Positions 61,263 through 64,000 of a stretch of DNA of 64,000 nucleotides are shown here, piece after piece; the first letter of the stretch is position 1; each line of letters begins with the position of its first letter. The translations under genes were made by a program, and so were the position numbers. The notes beneath the pieces are model-generated. The model saw only the letters and a program-made list of their open reading frames with translations, was not told the DNA's origin and made no database searches. Source of the DNA: Clostridiales bacterium (GTDB taxonomy: Bacteria; Bacillota; Clostridia; Oscillospirales; Oscillospiraceae); NCBI GenBank assembly GCA_004557735.1, contig SFFV01000002.1, positions 105,043 through 169,042 of the forward strand, given 5' to 3'.

Positions 61263-62525
61263 TCACACGGTGTCTGAATTATCGTTCCGCAGCGCCACGG
61301 GCGGTTTGCCGTTTTTCACGCAGTCTGCGGTAATGATCACACGCTTGATGCTCTTGTCCGAGGGGACGCGGAACATGATATCGGTCATGATCTTTTCAAG
61401 GATGCTGCGCAGTCCGCGCGCGCCGATCTCCATCTCGATGGCCTTGTCGGCGATCGCTTCGAGCGCCGCCGGCTCATACTCGAGCTTTACGCCGTCAAGC
61501 TCCATAAGCGCCGTATACTGTTTGGTGATGGCGTTCTTCGGCTCGGTGAGGATTCGCTTGAGGGCTTCCCTGTCAAGTGAGTTGAGCGGCGTGATGACCG
61601 GCAGACGACCGACAAGCTCGGGAATGATACCGTACTTGATCACGTCGTGCTGCTGCACGCGCGAGAGTATCTCGCCAAGGTTTTTTTCCTTCTTGCTCGA
61701 AATTTCCGCGCCAAAACCCATGCTCTTCCGGTCAAGGCGGTTTTCGATGATCTTGTCCAGACCGTCGAATGCGCCGCCGCAGATAAAGAGAATGTTGGTC
61801 GTGTCGATGTGAATGAACTCCTGCTGCGGGTGCTTGCGTCCGCCCTGCGGCGGGACCGCGGCGATCGTCCCCTCCAGGATTTTCAAAAGCGCCTGCTGCA
61901 CGCCTTCGCCGGAAACGTCGCGTGTGATCGAAACGTTCTCGCTTTTGCGGGAGATCTTGTCCAGCTCGTCAATATAGATGATGCCGCGCTGGGCGCGCTC
62001 CACATCAAAATTCGCCGCCTGCAACAGCCGGAGAAGAATGTTCTCCACGTCCTCGCCGACATAGCCCGCCTCGGTGAGTGTCGTAGCGTCGGCAATGGCG
62101 AACGGTACATCCAGCACGCGCGCAAGCGTCTGCGCGAAAAGCGTTTTGCCGCTGCCGGTGGGGCCGATGAGCAAAATGTTGGACTTTTGCAGCTCCACAT
62201 CGGACTCATGGCCGCAATAGATGCGCTTATAATGGTTATACACGGCAACGGACAGCGCAATCTTCGCCGTTTCCTGCCCGACGATATACTCGTCGAGAAC
62301 CTTTTTGATCTCCGCCGGTCTCGGAAGCTCGGCGACTGCCGGCACGGACGGTGCTTTGTTCCCGGTCTCGGTGTTCTGCGGCAGGTCGTCCGCCACAATG
62401 TTCATGCACAGGCGCACACAGTCGCTGCAGATATAGGCGCCGTTGCCGGCGATCAGCTTATCCACCTGATCCTGTGTCCGTCCGCAGAAAGCGCAGCGGA
62501 CCTTTCTATCGTCTGATCTTGCCAT
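61263..62525 (-). CDS. clpX: ClpX unfoldase
   Basis: 420 residues. N-terminal zinc domain (CAFCG, CSDCVRLC, about 12-40). Walker A GPTGSGKTL, Walker B IIYIDELDK, pore loop GYVGED. It unfolds tagged substrates for ClpP. It lies 14 bases after clpP. Confidence 0.98.
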   Translation of the reverse strand: MARSDDRKVRCAFCGRTQDQVDKLIAGNGAYICSDCVRLCMNIVADDLPQNTETGNKAPSVPAVAELPRPAEIKKVLDEYIVGQETAKIALSVAVYNHYKRIYCGHESDVELQKSNILLIGPTGSGKTLFAQTLARVLDVPFAIADATTLTEAGYVGEDVENILLRLLQAANFDVERAQRGIIYIDELDKISRKSENVSITRDVSGEGVQQALLKILEGTIAAVPPQGGRKHPQQEFIHIDTTNILFICGGAFDGLDKIIENRLDRKSMGFGAEISSKKEKNLGEILSRVQQHDVIKYGIIPELVGRLPVITPLNSLDREALKRILTEPKNAITKQYTALMELDGVKLEYEPAALEAIADKAIEMEIGARGLRSILEKIMTDIMFRVPSDKSIKRVIITADCVKNGKPPVALRNDNSDTV

Positions 62526-62539
62526 AAGATCTCCCCGAA

Positions 62540-63121
62540 TTATCTTTTATAAATGACCTTGTCGATGAGGCCGTATTCGCGCGCCTCTTCTGCCAGAAGC
62601 CAGTGATCGCGTTCGGAATCGGCTTTGATCTGCTCCGGCGTTTTGCCGGTGTTGTCCGCCATGATCCGGTTGATGCGCGCTTTGATCCTGAGAAACCGCT
62701 CCACGTCGATCTCCATATCGGTGACCTTGCCCTGCGTTCCGGCGGCAGGCTGATGAATCATGATCTCGGCATTGGGAAGCGCGATCCGCTTTCCCTTTGC
62801 GCCGGAGGACAGCAGAAACGCGCCCATCGACGCCGCCATACCGACGCAGATGGTAGACACATCGCATTTGATGTACTGCATCGTGTCGTAGATCGCCATA
62901 CCGTCCGTGATGGAGCCGCCGGGGCTGTTGATATACATCTGGATGTCCTTGTCGGGATCCTGGGCTTCCAGATAAAGAAGCTGCGCCACAACAAGGCTGG
63001 CGGACGTGCTGTTGACTTCCTCGCCGAGAAATACGATGCGGTCGTTCAGCAGGCGGGAAAAAATGTCATAGGAGCGTTCGCCGCGGGACGTCTGTTCAAC
63101 AACATACGGTACGAGACTCAT
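62540..63121 (-). CDS. clpP: ClpP protease subunit
   Basis: 193 residues. Catalytic Ser in GMAASMGAFLL, His in EIMIHQPAAGTQG, and the catalytic Asp near DVERFLR. Propeptide short (MSLVPYVVEQT). SD AAGGAGG. Located between tig and clpX as in most bacteria. Confidence 0.98.
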   Translation of the reverse strand: MSLVPYVVEQTSRGERSYDIFSRLLNDRIVFLGEEVNSTSASLVVAQLLYLEAQDPDKDIQMYINSPGGSITDGMAIYDTMQYIKCDVSTICVGMAASMGAFLLSSGAKGKRIALPNAEIMIHQPAAGTQGKVTDMEIDVERFLRIKARINRIMADNTGKTPEQIKADSERDHWLLAEEAREYGLIDKVIYKR

Positions 63122-63159
63122 GATATATATCCTCCTTAACAGGGTTAAAATGCGATGAT

Positions 63160-63188
63160 ACGGGAAAGGGCTGTACGCCCTTTCCCGT
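63160..63188 (-). repeat. hairpin between tig and clpP
   Basis: Arms 63160-63171 (ACGGGAAAGGGC) and 63177-63188 pair perfectly over 12 bases, loop 5. On the minus strand only ATCATCGCATTTT follows, so it is at best a partial terminator or an RNA-processing barrier between tig and clpPX. Confidence 0.65.
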
Positions 63189-63215
63189 GTATGTCGGATG
63201 GTTGCCGAAAGCGGA

Positions 63216-64000
63216 TTACTCCTCCGCCTTTTCCTCGGTCTTGGTGCTCTTGCGGGCGGTCTTCTTCGCCTTCGGCGCTTCCTCGCCGTCAGCCTCTGCG
63301 GTCTTGGCTTTGCGGGCGGTCTTTTTCGCTTTGGGGGCTTCTTCCCCGGCGGACTCTTCCGTCTTGGCAGCCTTCTTCGCGGCGGGCTTCTTGGCCTTCT
63401 TCTCCTTGGCGGGAACGCCGCTCTCGGCGATGATCTCCATGGCGCGCTGACGGCGAAGATCCGCCGTCAGACCGGCGACATCAATAGCCTTCGCTACATC
63501 CTCGCTCTTCATGCCGTAGGCTTCGCCGAGCTTTTCGTATTCGGCCTGCAGATCCTCTTCGGAGATCTGGACATTCTCGGCCTCGGCAACGGCGGCAAGA
63601 AGGACCTCGGTGCGGGCCTGCTTTTCGGCGGTGGCGCGCATGCTCTCGCGGAAGGTCTTCATGTCGGTGCCGATCATCTTCAGATAATCGTCGATACGGA
63701 TGCCCTGATTGGCCATATACTGCGCGTACTCGCGGACGATGCCGTCCATACGCTCTTCGATCATGCCTTCCGGCATATCGACGGTCATATTCTCCACGGC
63801 CTGATCGACAAGGGCGTCCTCAAAGGCGTTCTTCGCAGCCTTTTCCTTCTCTTCGACGGACTTGGCGCGGATGTCGGCTTTCAGTTCGGCAAGCGTGTCA
63901 AAGTCGTTGTCCTTCGCAAATTCGTCGTCCAGCTCGGGCAGCTCTTCAAACTTGACCTCGTTGCACTTTACATGGAACACGACGGCCTTGCCGCCGAGAT
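63216..64000 (-). CDS. tig: trigger factor, 5' part outside window
   Basis: 260 codons of the 3' part. The end of the PPIase domain (GGKAVVFHVKCNEVK) leads into the C-terminal chaperone arms (PELDDEFAKDNDFDTLAELKADIR, then NMTVDMPEGMIEERMD). The last 60 residues are unusual: a lysine/alanine/glutamate-rich tail with a duplicated GEEAPKAKKTARK (DNA 63249-63287 and 63309-63347, 60-base period). The tail resembles histone H1-like extensions. The tig-clpP-clpX order supports the call. Confidence 0.95.
   Translation of the reverse strand, partial: LGGKAVVFHVKCNEVKFEELPELDDEFAKDNDFDTLAELKADIRAKSVEEKEKAAKNAFEDALVDQAVENMTVDMPEGMIEERMDGIVREYAQYMANQGIRIDDYLKMIGTDMKTFRESMRATAEKQARTEVLLAAVAEAENVQISEEDLQAEYEKLGEAYGMKSEDVAKAIDVAGLTADLRRQRAMEIIAESGVPAKEKKAKKPAAKKAAKTEESAGEEAPKAKKTARKAKTAEADGEEAPKAKKTARKSTKTEEKAEE

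Overview
This 64-kb window is core chromosome of a Gram-positive, endospore-forming bacterium, most likely a GC-rich member of class Clostridia (Oscillospiraceae-like). The reasons are spore genes (spoIIM, sipL, spoVM, gerW/ytfJ), RemA, CarD, CdaA/CdaR, an IspH-S1 fusion, the DXP pathway, and no outer-membrane genes. Family and genus are inference. About 65 genes are packed almost entirely on the minus strand, often with 4-base (ATGA) or 8-base stop/start overlaps. Only three genes (2603-4492, 24119-25003, 25033-26268) lie on the plus strand. I see no rRNA, tRNA, CRISPR array, insertion sequence or prophage.

Layout. 1-4.5 kb: GT-C-type membrane proteins around a divergent promoter. 4.6-5.5 kb: thioredoxin and rubrerythrin. 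5.5-18.8 kb: psuG, a PfkB kinase, tyrS, recN, argR, nadK, tlyA, dxs, ispA, xseB, an Ig-like lipoprotein, xseA, nusB and an Asp23 protein. This is the Bacillus yqhY-to-recN block without folD and with a lipoprotein inserted between the two exonuclease VII genes. 18.8-23.8 kb: xerD, spoIIM, a TIGR04086-type membrane protein, yajC, tgt, queA. 24-26.3 kb: dapA and a secreted SGNH hydrolase. 26.3-28.9 kb: yebC, sipL, a 19-residue spoVM and a 53-residue membrane protein. 29-44.2 kb: rsgA, prkC, prpC, rlmN, rsmB, fmt, def, priA, rpoZ, gmk, remA, yicC, a DnaJ protein, DUF5685, cdaR, cdaA. This matches the Bacillus remA-to-spoVM block without coaBC, rpe and thiN. 44.3-47.5 kb: a cysteine-desulfurase-like protein, DUF3343, ispF, ispD, carD. 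47.6-53.1 kb: ispH-S1, plsC, cmk, a BaiN-like flavoprotein, a MurR/RpiR regulator. 53.2-58.2 kb: rluB-like, a DD-carboxypeptidase, gerW, DUF2953, scpB, scpA, an M50 protease. 58.3-64 kb: engB, lon, clpX, clpP and the 3' part of tig.

How the genes work together. Isoprenoid synthesis (dxs, ispD, ispF, ispH, ispA) is spread over three loci. Translation and protein maturation (fmt, def, tyrS, rlmN, rsmB, tgt/queA, S1) and protein quality control (tig, clpP, clpX, lon, DnaJ) dominate. Signalling is represented by PrkC/PrpC and c-di-AMP (cdaA/cdaR).

The most unusual signal is regulatory. Five times (TIGR04086, yebC, the 53-residue protein, DUF3343, DD-carboxypeptidase) a stem-loop between same-strand genes has its 3' arm formed by the G-rich Shine-Dalgarno (SD) of the next gene. 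At yebC the gene's own promoter starts inside the 5' arm, so only read-through RNA could form the hairpin. Other points of interest are the unannotated spoVM, an internal SD/ATG that could release free S1 from the IspH-S1 fusion, a palindromic -35 shared by divergent promoters, and a lipoprotein gene splitting xseA from xseB. All promoter and hairpin calls were made by eye.
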